Assembly: GCA_963920705.1 (NCBI GenBank)
Contig: OY987232.1
Coordinates: 18,265,942-18,329,941 of the forward strand
DNA from: Odiellus spinosus
Lineage: Eukaryota; Arthropoda; Arachnida; Opiliones; Phalangiidae
Reading direction: 5' to 3'
DNA length: 64,000 bases
Numbering within the stretch: position 1 is the stretch's first letter; the number at the start of each line of letters is the position of its first letter. Positions 21,935 to 32,100 of the stretch are shown here, one piece after another. Under the pieces are notes generated by a model. It searched no databases and was not told where the DNA came from. It was given only the letters and a program-made list of their open reading frames with translations. A program made the translations under genes and the position numbers.

Positions 21935-22266
21935 TTAGTAAGGACCTTGGTTTTGCATTGAATCAAGGCAGTGGCATATGTATCCATCGCAGTTACCATC
22001 CGCTAACGCTAGACTTTGACAATGGTCTTTGCACGCCTGCCTGTTATATGGACAACCATGACTCCTAGCTGCCACGAGTTTCATTCCTACGAAATAATTG
22101 ATTTGCTTATTGAGAAGTAATACGCGATAAACTCAATTTTAGATTATATATAAAGTGTTATATGACTTTCCGCTCGCTCATAAAGTAAACACGATTAATA
22201 AAACTGACCTATTTCGGAACAGCCAATCAAGAGAACGAAGAGAGCCAGGAAAATAACTTTGTTCAT
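21935..22266 (-). CDS. Defensin-like secreted peptide K
   Basis: Minus-strand coding exons 22266-22209 and 22086-21935 (stop TAA), phase 1. The mature domain begins G-M-K-L-V-A-A-R-S-H-G-C-P-Y-N; spacing is C-x6-C-x3-C-x9-C-x4-C-x-C with G-N-C. A tail of about ten residues (L-D-S-M-Q-N-Q-G-P-Y) follows the last cysteine, longer than in other members. Net charge is about zero, the least acidic copy. The polyadenylation signal is at 21862-21857. Confidence 0.85.
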
Positions 22267-22310
22267 TGTGGATTTTAATCTGAACCTATTGAAATTAATC
22301 AGGAAAATTT

Positions 22311-22359
22311 AAAAGTAATTTAAACGTGATTAAAAGTAATCACGCTTAAATTACTTTTA
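22311..22359. repeat. Perfect-looking hairpin in the 5'UTR intron of gene K
   Basis: 22-base arms (22311-22332 and 22338-22359) separated by five bases are reverse complements. The arm resembles the single 'tttaaaactaatttaagcgt' word at the same place in sibling genes, so it arose by a local inverted duplication. Confidence 0.8.
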
Positions 22360-22399
22360 AATACTTGAATAACGAATAATTAGAATGAAAACAACTTAC

Positions 22400-22545
22400 T
22401 CGTTTGAACGAGGTTCCAATTGAAAGAAGTTGAGTTTTAAATGAAACTAGTCCGACTTGGTCTTGTAAGGATGCGAGCCGTGATTGGATATGCTCTTTAG
22501 GGAGGACCCTTCTGTCTATTTATACTATTTCCCCCGGGTCAAGGT
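22400..22545 (-). promoter_or_regulatory. Promoter and non-coding exon 1 of gene K
   Basis: TATA box at 22524-22516; exon 1 ends at 22400 at a GTAAGTTG donor; exon 2 begins at 22279. The K and L TATA boxes are only about 0.44 kb apart, the tightest head-to-head pair. Confidence 0.7.
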
Positions 22546-22961
22546 CATTTGCATCGAACTACTTTTATCGAATGAAGATTAACATTAAGTATTAATCCGA
22601 TACGAAGAACTCTTATCCGCAAATTAGTCTCGAATCGAGTAATGAACTCTTAACTGAAATTAATACCAAGATTTCGCTTCTTGGAAATGATTGATTGAAA
22701 CTTATCTAATAAGAAGTTGAGGATGGCGATTACGAAAATGAATTTATTGGTTATTTTTCTAGGAAATTTATTTGATTAGATAATTTATTTTATAAGTTTC
22801 CAAGAAGCGAAATCTGGATATTAATTTCAGTTAAGACGTCTTCATTACTCGATTGGAGACTACGTTGCCGATAAGAGTTCTTCGTATTGGATTAATACTT
22901 AATGTTAATCTTCATTCGATAAAAGTAGTTCGATGCGAATGATCTTGACCGGGGGAAATAG

Positions 22962-23085
22962 TATAAATAGACAGAAGGGTCCTCCTGAAGAGCATATCCA
23001 TCCACGGCTCGCATCCTTAAAAGACCAAGTCGGACTAGTTTCATTTAAAACTCAACTTCTTTCAATTGGAACATCGTTCAAACGA
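22962..23085 (+). promoter_or_regulatory. Promoter and non-coding exon 1 of gene L
   Basis: TATAAATAG at 22962-22970 after the G-rich box; exon 1 ends at 23085 before GTAAGTTG; exon 2 starts at 23270 after TTTCAG. Confidence 0.72.
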
Positions 23086-23282
23086 GTAAGTTGTTTTCAT
23101 TTGAATTATTCGTTGTTCAAATATACGAAAGGAAAGCTTAATCAGGCTTAATCCATCGGCTAGCTCCTTTCGAAGGAAAGCTTTGGCTACTTTTCCAAGG
23201 AAAGTTTTCTATTAGCTATTTCTTTCCGATTAAAGCTTTCCTGGTTTATTTCAATAGGAATTATTTCAGATTAAAATCAACA

Positions 23283-23662
23283 ATGAACAAAGTTATTTTC
23301 CTGGCTCTCTTCGTTCTCTTGATTGGATGTTCCGAAATAGGTTAGTCCATAATTGCAGTTTTACTAATCGCGTTTTGTTTATGAAAAGGTTAAAATTCAT
23401 TTTAGAATTTAACACTTGTCGTTATGTTTTTATTTTTTACTCAATAACAAATTTTCGGGTTTAAGAAATCTAAAAACGAACTCATCGCGTATTACGTCTC
23501 AATAAGCAAATTAATGATTTCGTAGGAACGAAACTCGTGGCAGGGGATCATGGTTGTCCAGACAACCCACAGGAATGCTATGACTATTGTAAAAGTTTGG
23601 GACCCTTAGTTATTGGCATCTGCCAAGGAGCTTCGTGCATTTGCAATTTTCTAAACGAATAG
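23283..23662 (+). CDS. Defensin-like secreted peptide L
   Basis: Coding exons 23283-23340 and 23526-23662 (stop TAG), phase 1; the donor is GTTAGT. The mature domain begins G-T-K-L-V-A-G-D-H-G-C-P-D-N-P (Thr at position 2, as in D); spacing is C-x6-C-x3-C-x10-C-x4-C-x-C with G-I-C. Net charge is about -3. The polyadenylation signal is at 23722-23727. It is the right-hand end of the cluster; the next gene, on the opposite strand, is the dioxygenase fragment. Confidence 0.85.
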
Positions 23663-23729
23663 GCTTTCGTAAATCTATGATCGAAATACTTCTATTTTCA
23701 ATCAAAAATGTAATAAAATTCAATAAATA

Positions 23730-24060
23730 CGAATCTATTCAAAGCGTAACGTTTGCTTTTCGTTTCATTATTATTAATCGAGTTTGAAATTTTATCTCCG
23801 GGTCTAATTCGTATCCAGCATTTGAATACGATTCTGTTTATATAATTTGCGGATTTATATTAACTTAACTAATTTGGTAATTGAGGGGAAATATTTTGGG
23901 TGTAATGGGGATTACCTTAATAATATCTTAGTAATAATGTTAATTTTAATTATTATTTAGCATAATTAAATATGTTATTATATTAAAATTAATGAAATTT
24001 CTCTTTGTTACAGTACCTTCTTTGTTAAACATCCCAAAAAACGTTTTATGCTAATTGTAA
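23730..24060. other. Spacer between the peptide cluster and the 23-bp satellite
   Basis: No gene is seen. It contains a short R4-family fragment (about 23784-23860, 'ttttatctccgggtctaatt'). Confidence 0.5.
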
Positions 24061-24064
24061 GGCA

Positions 24065-24345
24065 TAATAAACGTTTGAAATTAGGCTTAATTAACGTTTG
24101 AAATTAGGCTTAATTAACGTTTGAAATTAGGCTTAATTGACGATTGAAATTAGGCTTAATTGACGATTGAAATTAGGCTTAATTGACGATTGAAATTAGG
24201 CTTAATTGACGATTGAAATTAGGCTTAATTGACGATTGAAATTAGGCTTAATTGACGATTGAAATTAGGCTTAATTGACGATTGAAATTAGGCTTAATTG
24301 ACGATTGAAATTAGGCTTAATTGACGATTGAAATTAGGCTTAACT
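24065..24345. repeat. 23-bp satellite, array 1
   Basis: About twelve units of a 23-bp repeat (gaaattaggcttaattgacg core); the first few units read 'aacgtttgaaat' and the rest 'gacgattgaaat'. It is the same family as the much larger array at 37742-39230. Confidence 0.92.
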
Positions 24346-24770
24346 TTTCTCTACGATCTCCTAGGCATAAACCGAATGCACCGTTAGAAAGTAGACATTC
24401 CGTATATTATTTTAAGAACATAAAATATTGTTTTGACACTCGAAAAAGGTGTTTCGCCACTCGATAGAATACGAGCAAAAATCCAAAAATTACCCAATCT
24501 TAAAATGACCGTAACCTTTCATTACGATCTCCTAGGCATAAACCGATTGCACCGTTAGAAAGTAGACATTCCGTATATTATTTTAAGATCATAAAATATT
24601 GTTTCGACACTCGAAAAAAGGGTTTCGTCACTCGATACAAATCGAGCAAAAGTTCAAAAATGAGCCCTATACATTAAAACACCGTAACTTTTCTCTAAGA
24701 TCTCCTTATCACACACAAATTGCTCCATTAGAAAGTAGACTTTTCTACTTTCATACTTAAGTAATTATAT
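24341..24770. repeat. Three degenerate tandem units of about 170 bp
   Basis: Units begin near 24341, 24508 and 24677 and share words such as 'gatctcctaggcataaaccg', 'gttagaaagtagac' and 'ttttgacactcgaaaaa'. The third is truncated. No open frame. Confidence 0.75.
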
Positions 24771-24807
24771 ACTTAAGTAATTAATAATTAAAATTAAAAT
24801 TACTTAC

Positions 24808-27303
24808 CTTTCCTTCATTGAAGCATTGCACGTGTAAATGTGAATAGCAGCTCCATGGCGTAATTTTGGATCACCTGCTCCACAAATTGTTTTCATGCCC
24901 TATTTATAGATTGACATTGTAATTAATTACATAATCAATTATATACAGAAGCCGATGAAACCCTCCTTTGAAGTCTATTACTCCCTGGTCTTGTCTACCC
25001 CTCTCTGTACGGGTTAGTTTCAAAAAGCGCGATTCGTACGCCTCCTAACGGTAGATATTTTCGGAGCGGGAGTTCGTCGAGCGAATATCTCTAGCAGCCT
25101 CGGAGTTCGTCAAAAAAACGTCGTCGTTTTTGGAGAGAGAGAATTTCCAATTTTCCGTAGACAGGGGGGTATGAAGTAGGACCCCTCCGATCCCGTAAAA
25201 TTGGGAATTTTACCCATACAGAGAGGAGCGCTATATGGAACATTAGAGTAGTGGACTTCAAAGGAGGGTTTCATCGGCTTCTGTTATATAATATTGCAGC
25301 AAAATGATTAATAAATTACATCAATAAAATCGACACGTTCTGTTGAACTGGGAAAAGAAAATGGATTCCATCTTATCTGAAATTAAATTGAATTATTGGT
25401 ATAATTAAAAAACAACATAGTCAAGCGCGGTCCGCCTAAATTTCGTTTCTCTCTCCCGACTCAAAAAATCGAGGAAGAGTCCAAATCACTCGAGCTAGAC
25501 AGGGGTGATGACTTTTTGCAGAAGCTGATGAAACCATCCTTTGAAGTCTATTACTCCCGGGTCTTGTCTACCCCTCTCTGTACGGGTTAGTTTCAAAATT
25601 CGCGATTCGTACGCCTCCTAACGGTAGATATTTTCGGAGCGGGAGTTCGTCGAGCGAATATCTCTAGCAGCCTCGGAGTTCGTCAAAAAAACGTCGTCGT
25701 TTGTGGAGAGAAAGTATTTCCAATTTTCCGTAGACAGGGGGGATGAAGTAGGACCCCTCCGATCTCGTAAAATTGTGAATTTTACCCATACAGAGAGGAG
25801 CGCTATACGGAACATTAGAGTAGTAGACTTCAAAGGAGGGTTTCATCGGCTTCTGCTTTTTGGTATATATTTAAGCGATTGACTATGAAATAAAACTGAT
25901 TGTATTAAGCTACGGGGCGATGTTTACTTTTATGGAATATTAAAGTAATAAACTTTTGATAAAAATTATATTTACCTGATTGGGTAGAGGCTCGTTTAAA
26001 TTCCAATCATGAGAATCGTAATCAGCTGTGATTTTAATGAATGGGTGATGAACAACGGATGGTCTAATACGATACAACCAACTAAAACGTAATTTATTAT
26101 ATTATATTATTAAAATTCATTACTCCTTTGATTTCTATGGATTCTGTTGTAAAAATAAGACATATACCTTCTTTTATTGGCTTCTCTTGGAGCAGTAAAT
26201 GCAGTACCTGAAAGTTGTTCAGCGTACAATCCATATGGACATACTTGAGGATTGTTCTGAAATTGAAGAAATTGTTTATCAAAAGTCTATATCACTTTAG
26301 TACATAAAAGTAAGCAACGTCCTGTAACTTAATACTATCAGCAAAGGTCCAATTTTACTTAAAAATAACCAAAAAAGTCATCACCCCTGTCTGGCTCTAG
26401 TAATTTGGACTCTTCCTCGATATATTGAGTCTGGATAGAGTGTTGGAATTTATTCGGGCCTTGGCTATATCGTTTTCCCTCCTTTCAACTCCGGTATGAA
26501 TTTTTCCGCAGAGTGGCGCTTCTGATTTCATTATTTACGCCGACTGCGGCCGCTAGAGTGTCTCGAATCAGAATCTGCCCGTATATTTACCCGGACCTTT
26601 GCTGATAGTATTTAAGCTAAGGGGCGTTGTTTACTTTTATCAGAGGTATATAATAACCTCCTTCGGGGGGAAGTATGAAAGCCCCTATACTACCAATGCT
26701 AAAAATCACGAACAACAAGAGCCCGCTGCTGACTATCTAGGCCACTAGCTCGCGCTGGACTTCTCAATGTCGCTACTCTAGTAAATGGTCTTTGTATAAA
26801 CAAGACGGCTCGATTTGTGTTTAGAACTTCCTGTCTCGGGAGTCAGGCTGTCTGTTAAAATGGAGTCGAAGGTTGACTTCAGCTCGTAAGTTCCGGAAGT
26901 GAGCGTAGGGAAAATTTAGTGAGGTTCAAAATGGTGTAACTATTTTTTGGGAGTAAAGCGGTGTGTCGATCCGCCGCGATTTACGCCGGGCACTCGTTGT
27001 TCGTCGATTTTGCCTACCTTTCATACTTCCCCCGAAGGGGGTTATTATATACCTCTGCTTTTATGGAATGAAGTTATAGACTTTTGAAACGTACCTGTCC
27101 TTTTGGAAGTGATTCCGGACAACGTGGATCTTCAGAAGCAAATTCATTTCCAAATCCAGTTAAATACTATAAATTTTTAAATAAAAAAACTTCAATACCT
27201 TCACCCAAAGCTTTTAAAACAATCAAATATGATTTCTATTAAATAAAACTTAATTATTTCAATTAATTTTAAACATTATTACCTTTAAGTTTTCGAAAGC
27301 CAT
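24808..27303 (-). CDS. HGD: Homogentisate 1,2-dioxygenase, N-terminal third (six exons; remainder absent)
   Basis: The enzyme opens the ring of homogentisate in tyrosine and phenylalanine breakdown. Minus-strand exons are 27303-27283, 27166-27095, 26256-26168, 26081-25976, 25376-25320 and 24899-24808, all with GT-AG borders and matching phases. They give 437 coding bases (145 residues plus 2 bases). Recognisable blocks are [12 protein letters not shown] near the N-terminus, [27 protein letters not shown], and C-G-A-G-D...[11 protein letters not shown]. The family is about 440 residues, and its iron-binding His/Glu residues lie in the missing C-terminal part. Exon 6 ends at a good GTAAGT donor, but no further exon is visible down to position 1. 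Either the next intron exceeds 24 kb and contains the peptide cluster, or the gene is broken. Introns 2, 4 and 5 carry MITEs. Confidence 0.9.
24946..25283. mobile_element. CAGAAGCC MITE (338 bp, TSD TTATATA)
   Basis: Full-length inverted-terminal-repeat element with perfect 7-bp duplications TTATATA on both sides, inside intron 5 of the dioxygenase gene. The interior carries the family's 'cgtacgcctcctaacggtag' and 'cgaacattagagtag'-type words. Confidence 0.9.
25405..25965. mobile_element. R2-family interspersed element, interrupted copy
   Basis: A 5' part with 'caagcgcggtccgcctaaatt' and 'gacaggggtgatgactttt', then the MITE at 25519-25855, then the R2 terminal part 'tattaagctacggggcgatgtttacttttatgg...acttttgat'. 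R2 copies across the window share long terminal inverted repeats around 'ataaaagtaaacaacgcccc'. It lies in intron 4 of the dioxygenase gene. Confidence 0.7.
25519..25855. mobile_element. CAGAAGCC MITE (TSD CTTTTTG)
   Basis: Perfect 7-bp flanks CTTTTTG at 25512-25518 and 25856-25862, nested in an R2 copy. Its apparent reading frame on the minus strand (K-P-S-F-E-V-Y-Y...) recurs in other MITE copies and is not a gene. Confidence 0.9.
26279..27090. mobile_element. R2-family element in dioxygenase intron 2
   Basis: The left terminus 'caaaagtctatatcac' and right terminus 'gttatagacttttg' are inverted copies. Inner words are 'gtcatcacccctgtctgg', 'gagtggcgcttctgatttca' and 'gactgcggccgctagagtg'. 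Its right end lies only a few bases from the splice donor of dioxygenase exon 2 (27095). It is interrupted by the element at 26641-27057. Confidence 0.75.
26641..27057. mobile_element. CAGAGGTA MITE (417 bp, TSD CTTTTAT)
   Basis: Termini CAGAGGTATATAATAACCTC...GAGGTTATTATATACCTCTG-type inverted repeats (right arm reads gggggttattatatacctctg) with the perfect 7-bp duplication CTTTTAT at 26634-26640 and 27058-27064. Interior unrelated to the CAGAAGCC family; single copy in the window. Confidence 0.85.
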
Positions 27304-27764
27304 GTTTTCTTTATGAAGCCTTAATAACCGTGTGAGAACTTTAACTGTCTCTAAGGAATGATTTGTAAATTTTATAAATCATGCCATTGCGTAAACGAAA
27401 TTTGATATGCAATTGGAGACGCTAACTAATCAGCGTTTGATTAAATATGAAGAAACTGAAAATAAAGATAAGATAAAATGTAAAGAGTCACAAAAACAGT
27501 CTTTTATAATTTTAAAGATGCAATCGTGGAATATATTATTTCTTATTCTATAAGAAAGACAGTATTATTTTATTTTATAAATTCGTTAATTATTTTCGTC
27601 TGAAAATTTATGCGGCTAAAGTATATTAATTTTTCTAACCTTTGATGAGATTTGACATTGGCTCCACCTAGAAATGGACCAATTTCTGAAGGTTTGCGTC
27701 CACATGCGCAGTTTACCATTAATTTATTTGGTGGCACTAGCCTAACCAAAATTAATAACCTGCG

Positions 27765-28158
27765 CAAATGGAAAATTGCGCAAATGAAAAACTGCGCAGA
27801 TGTAAAATGCGCAAATGGAAAACTGGGCAAATGGAAAACTGGGCAAATGGAAAACTGAGCAAATGGAAAACTGGGCAAATGGAAAACTGGGCAAATGGAA
27901 AACTGGGCAAATGGAAAACTGTGCAAATGGGAAACTGTGCAAATGGAAAGCTGCGCAATTTGAAAACTGGGCAAATGGGAAACTGGGAAAATGGGAAACT
28001 GGACAAGTGGAAAACTTGGCAAATGGAAAACTGCGCAAATGGAAAATTGCGCAAATGTAAAACTGGGCAAATGGAAAATTGCGCAAATGTAAAACTGGGC
28101 AAATGGAAATCTGCGCAAATGGAAAACTGGACTAATGGAAAACTGCGCAAATGTAAAT
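27765..28158. repeat. 16-bp minisatellite between HGD and TMIE genes
   Basis: About 24 imperfect units of 16 bp (ggcaaatggaaaactg core). Because 16 is not a multiple of three, long frames stay open on both strands; they show only the repeat and no start, splice or conserved signal, so I call no gene. Confidence 0.9.
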
Positions 28159-28159
28159 T

Positions 28160-29185
28160 TAACATTTGAAACCCTTTTAATATCGGCATGCTCTGATTTC
28201 ATACTTGAATATAATTAATCGCACATTTAAATTTAAATAATTCAAATAAATGTAATCCTTTTAGTGTATATGTTTTGTAAATGAAATTACTCGGCACACC
28301 CATTATTTGGTTTTTTTTTAAACAAAAAAAAAAATCTTAACCCAGTTCTCCTCAATGTACAAAATCGTGCAATCAATAAAACTTGGCAAATATGTTAGAA
28401 GCGATGATGGGCAAAACCGCTATCAAGGAGCCTCAGGAATTATTAATGAATCTACCTGGCAAATGGCCACAAGAGGGCGTAGCGCTCTAGACACGGAAAC
28501 TCCCGTGAGAATTAAGGTTCGTTCACACTGTACGATTTTTAACGAAATTTTTGCGTTTCATCTTTTGATTTACAACTAAGCCATTTAACTATTTAAAATC
28601 AAAAGTGCCACTCTTTGGAGAATTTCAAGAGTTGGGGGGGGGGGGGAAGGCAAGATATTCAAGCGCGGCCCGCTTAAATTCCGTCCCGCTCTCCCGACTC
28701 AAAAATCGTGGAAGAGTTCAAATTACTCGAGACAGACAGGGGTGATGACTTTTTTGTCTATTTTCAAGATAGTATTAAGCTACGGGTTGTTGTTTACTTT
28801 TATGGAATAAGTGATTGACTTTTGATGATAATAATTTTCACATTCATCATTTGAATCTTTTGAAATTCGAGAAGAGTTTCAAAAGCATCTAGTAGTATTT
28901 TTCACGAAACAAAAGAGTTACGGTCTGAACGCGACTTTAGGAAACTCCACCAAAGGGAGATCTATGTTATTGCCCGTAGATTACGACGATGGAGGTTTTG
29001 GAATATTACAGTATGCCTATCGGGTTAGTCAGTGCAGCGCACAACCTTTCAACGCGTTAGTCGATCGAGGTCTCACCGAGAATACAAAGTAGAATAGAAT
29101 ATTTTGTTTAGTTAATAATGATTAGCAACGATTAAGTGGTAATTGACGCGCGTATCAAGTAGTTTATTATTAAACCTTACGCAAC
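28160..29185. other. Upstream region between the divergent HGD and TMIE genes
   Basis: It holds an unexplained open frame at 28355-28579, a poly-G tract near 28633-28646 and a truncated R2 copy (28655-28827). The promoters of both genes must lie on this side, but I cannot assign elements. Confidence 0.45.
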
Positions 29186-29188
29186 ATC

Positions 29189-32100
29189 ATGTTCAAAACT
29201 TTCGACATGAGTTCAACAGTTCAATTTAAAATAACTTTTGGGTTTTGTTTACGCGTTTTAATATTTTGCGTGAGAAGTGTGAATGCTCAGGATTCATCTA
29301 CTGATAATTCTGTACGTATAGTTTGATTTAAAGGGACTATCTGCGTTTATTAAAGCCCATTTAAAGTCGTCTTATTTTGCCGCTTATACCCTCTTCAGAC
29401 GATCATAAAATAAGCCGAGTTCGGTTTACGTTAAGCCAAAATAAACCTAAGTTTAAACTGGTTTAAAAGCTTACGACCTGTTTTCAGACGAGAAACAAAA
29501 CAAACTGAAATTTAATAGCAATATGTTTCCCGCCAAAAATATGGGATTTGATTTTTTGAAAGTAAATTACCTTTGAGATTTATTTTCCAATATTTTCAAC
29601 CTTTATTTCATAATCAGTTCGTTCACAATCATTTTTTAAAAGCGGAGAAAAGATTGAGGCGGAGAAATTAAGAGCTAAGCCTAATTTGACGTAATTAGGC
29701 TTAGCTTTTCCCGCGCGCGGATGGCGTTGGTTTATTTTTTAACCTCGGTTTCGGTTTGAATCTGGGTTTTAAATTTACACCGTCTGAAACACTAACCCTG
29801 GTTTAAAAATGAACTTTGGTTTACTAAACCCAGTTTTATAGGCTCGTCTGAAAAGGGTATTAGCAGACGATGTTAACCAGAATAGTTTTATTTTAATACA
29901 TCAAAAGTTATACAAAATTGTGTATACATTTGATTTTAGCAAACACCAGTTGAATGTCTCACCAGAGACGATTTAACACCGGAAGTGACGTCTGTAGCAG
30001 CTGATTGGCTAGAAACTGAAGTTGCGGCGGGATTCAGAATATGGCAATTAATGTTCTTGGCTCTTGCGGGGCTTATTTGTTTAGGTATGACGTCGGTATA
30101 AATATTTCGTCATGAACCTTAACCATATCCATATTTTTTAGTGGTTTTCCTCTGCTGTTGTATGAAGTGTCGAATACCTCGTACGAAACAAGAAATTGAA
30201 GCAGACTTCATACGAAAAAGACTTTGCAAGAGATTTAGAACTCATTTAAACAAATTGTCATTAGAAGATGACACCAATTTCAGAGGAGGTAAATATCTAT
30301 TAAGATTTTTGTGTTTTGTTAAAAAAATAATACTATGTTCATTACAATTTTTATTCGCTAAACCAGAAGCCGATGAAACCCTCCTTTGAAGTCTACTACT
30401 CTAATGTTCGATATAGCGCTCCTCTCTGTATGGGTAAAATTCACAATTTTACGAGATCGAAGGGGTCCTACTTCATACCCCCCTGTCTAAGGAAAATTGG
30501 AAATTCTCTCTCTCCACAAACGACGACGTTTTTTGGACGAACTCCGAGGCTGCTAGAGATATTCGGTGGACGAACTCCCGCTCCGAAAATATCTACCGTT
30601 AGGAGGCGTACGAATCACGCTTTTTGAAACTAACCCATACAGAGAGGGGTAAACAAGACCAGGGAGTAATAGACTTCAAAGGAGGGTTTCATTGGCTTCT
30701 GGCTAAACTAATGCGACGGTCACACTAGCATTTCTTAATCGATTTTAAACGATTCAAATCGACAGGTCTAGTATGAACGCGGCTAGTTTTTCGTAACAAA
30801 TTCGCAAAAAAACCAGTAAATTCTGGTCTTCTAAAATTATGTTCAGGAACCGTATTTAGAATTAGGGTCTGTTATATAGCCCCTTTATATTGATTAGATT
30901 TTAAATCCATTGTTTTGCCATCTCTCGTGGTATTAGTCGATGTTATCACGTTTGTGAAAAACATAATGAAAAATTGGTACTCGAAAAAAATATATATTCT
31001 TAGCAAATTTTTAATTAATTAAATTTTCTACTTTAAATTTATTTCTACAATACGATCAATACAGACAACGATCTATTGACTATCTAAGTTCGAAGCGTTA
31101 CCTACAAATTGTAAAACATAGTTGTCATATTATTTAATTTTACACATTTGATGACGTCAAAGCATTGTCGCACTATTTCAAAAATCAGAACTAGTTGAAC
31201 TTTTCAAACCTCAGTTACCAATAGATGGCGATATATGCTCTTGTATTATCATGAACTTAGGAATTGGGTGATGACAGAAGTAGATGAAACCCTCCTTTGA
31301 AGTCTACTACTCTAATGTTCGATATAGCGCTCCTCTCTGTATGGGTAAAATTCCCAATTTTACGAGATCGGAGGGGTCCTACTTCATACCCCCCTGTCTA
31401 CGGAAAATTGGAAATTCTCTCTCTCCACAAACGACGACGTTTTTTTGACGAACTCCGAGGCTGCTAGAGATATTCGCTCGACGAACTCCCGCTCCGAAAA
31501 TATCTACCGTTAGGAGGCGTACGAATCGCGCTTTTTGAAACTAACCCATACTAGACCAGGGAGTAATAGACTTCAAAGGAGGGTTTCATCGGCTTCTGGT
31601 GATGATGAAGTGTTTGTTCTAGAAACTGATTTCGTAATATACACGTGATCTTTTAGCTTTGGAAAAGGTGAAACAACTCTGCGAAAAAGAACCCTCTCCG
31701 ACAGCGAAGAAATCAAAGAAAAAAGATAAACAAACGCTAGAAGGTGCTGAAGATCTTACTGGAAGTCAAAGTGCACTCGTTAGTCAACCTGCAAAAATGA
31801 CATTCATGGAAAAACTTCGAAAATTACTATCTCCTGCTCAACGAGAGGTAAGAAATATAATAACACTAATGTTCAAAAGCGATAAACAGTGCAAACTGAA
31901 GTAGTAATTAACGTAACAACAAGTAGCCAAGGCTTAGCAGTCTTTAAGAAAGACAGATTGAGGAAAATACTACAAAACCGTTAAAATAAAACCATGTTTT
32001 ATTTTGTTCTCTGATAAAGAGTCAAGATGCTGAAGAGGTTCCGGAAGTTGTAATGGGTGAATCAGATATTATCGTTAAAATAACAGATACTGGTTCAACT

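Noticed and set aside
25618-25846. Open frame [10 protein letters not shown] (also at 30373 and 41313) as a transposase fragment
   Set aside because: It lies wholly in non-autonomous MITE copies of about 338 bp, starts in the terminal repeat and has stops or shifts between copies.
27570-28202. 210-residue minus-strand frame rich in F-A-Q-F and F-H-L
   Set aside because: It comes from the 16-bp minisatellite, which leaves several frames open; no exon signals.
28355-28579. 74-codon frame as a real gene or exon
   Set aside because: No family recognised and no splice or promoter context; left as unexplained sequence between HGD and TMIE.
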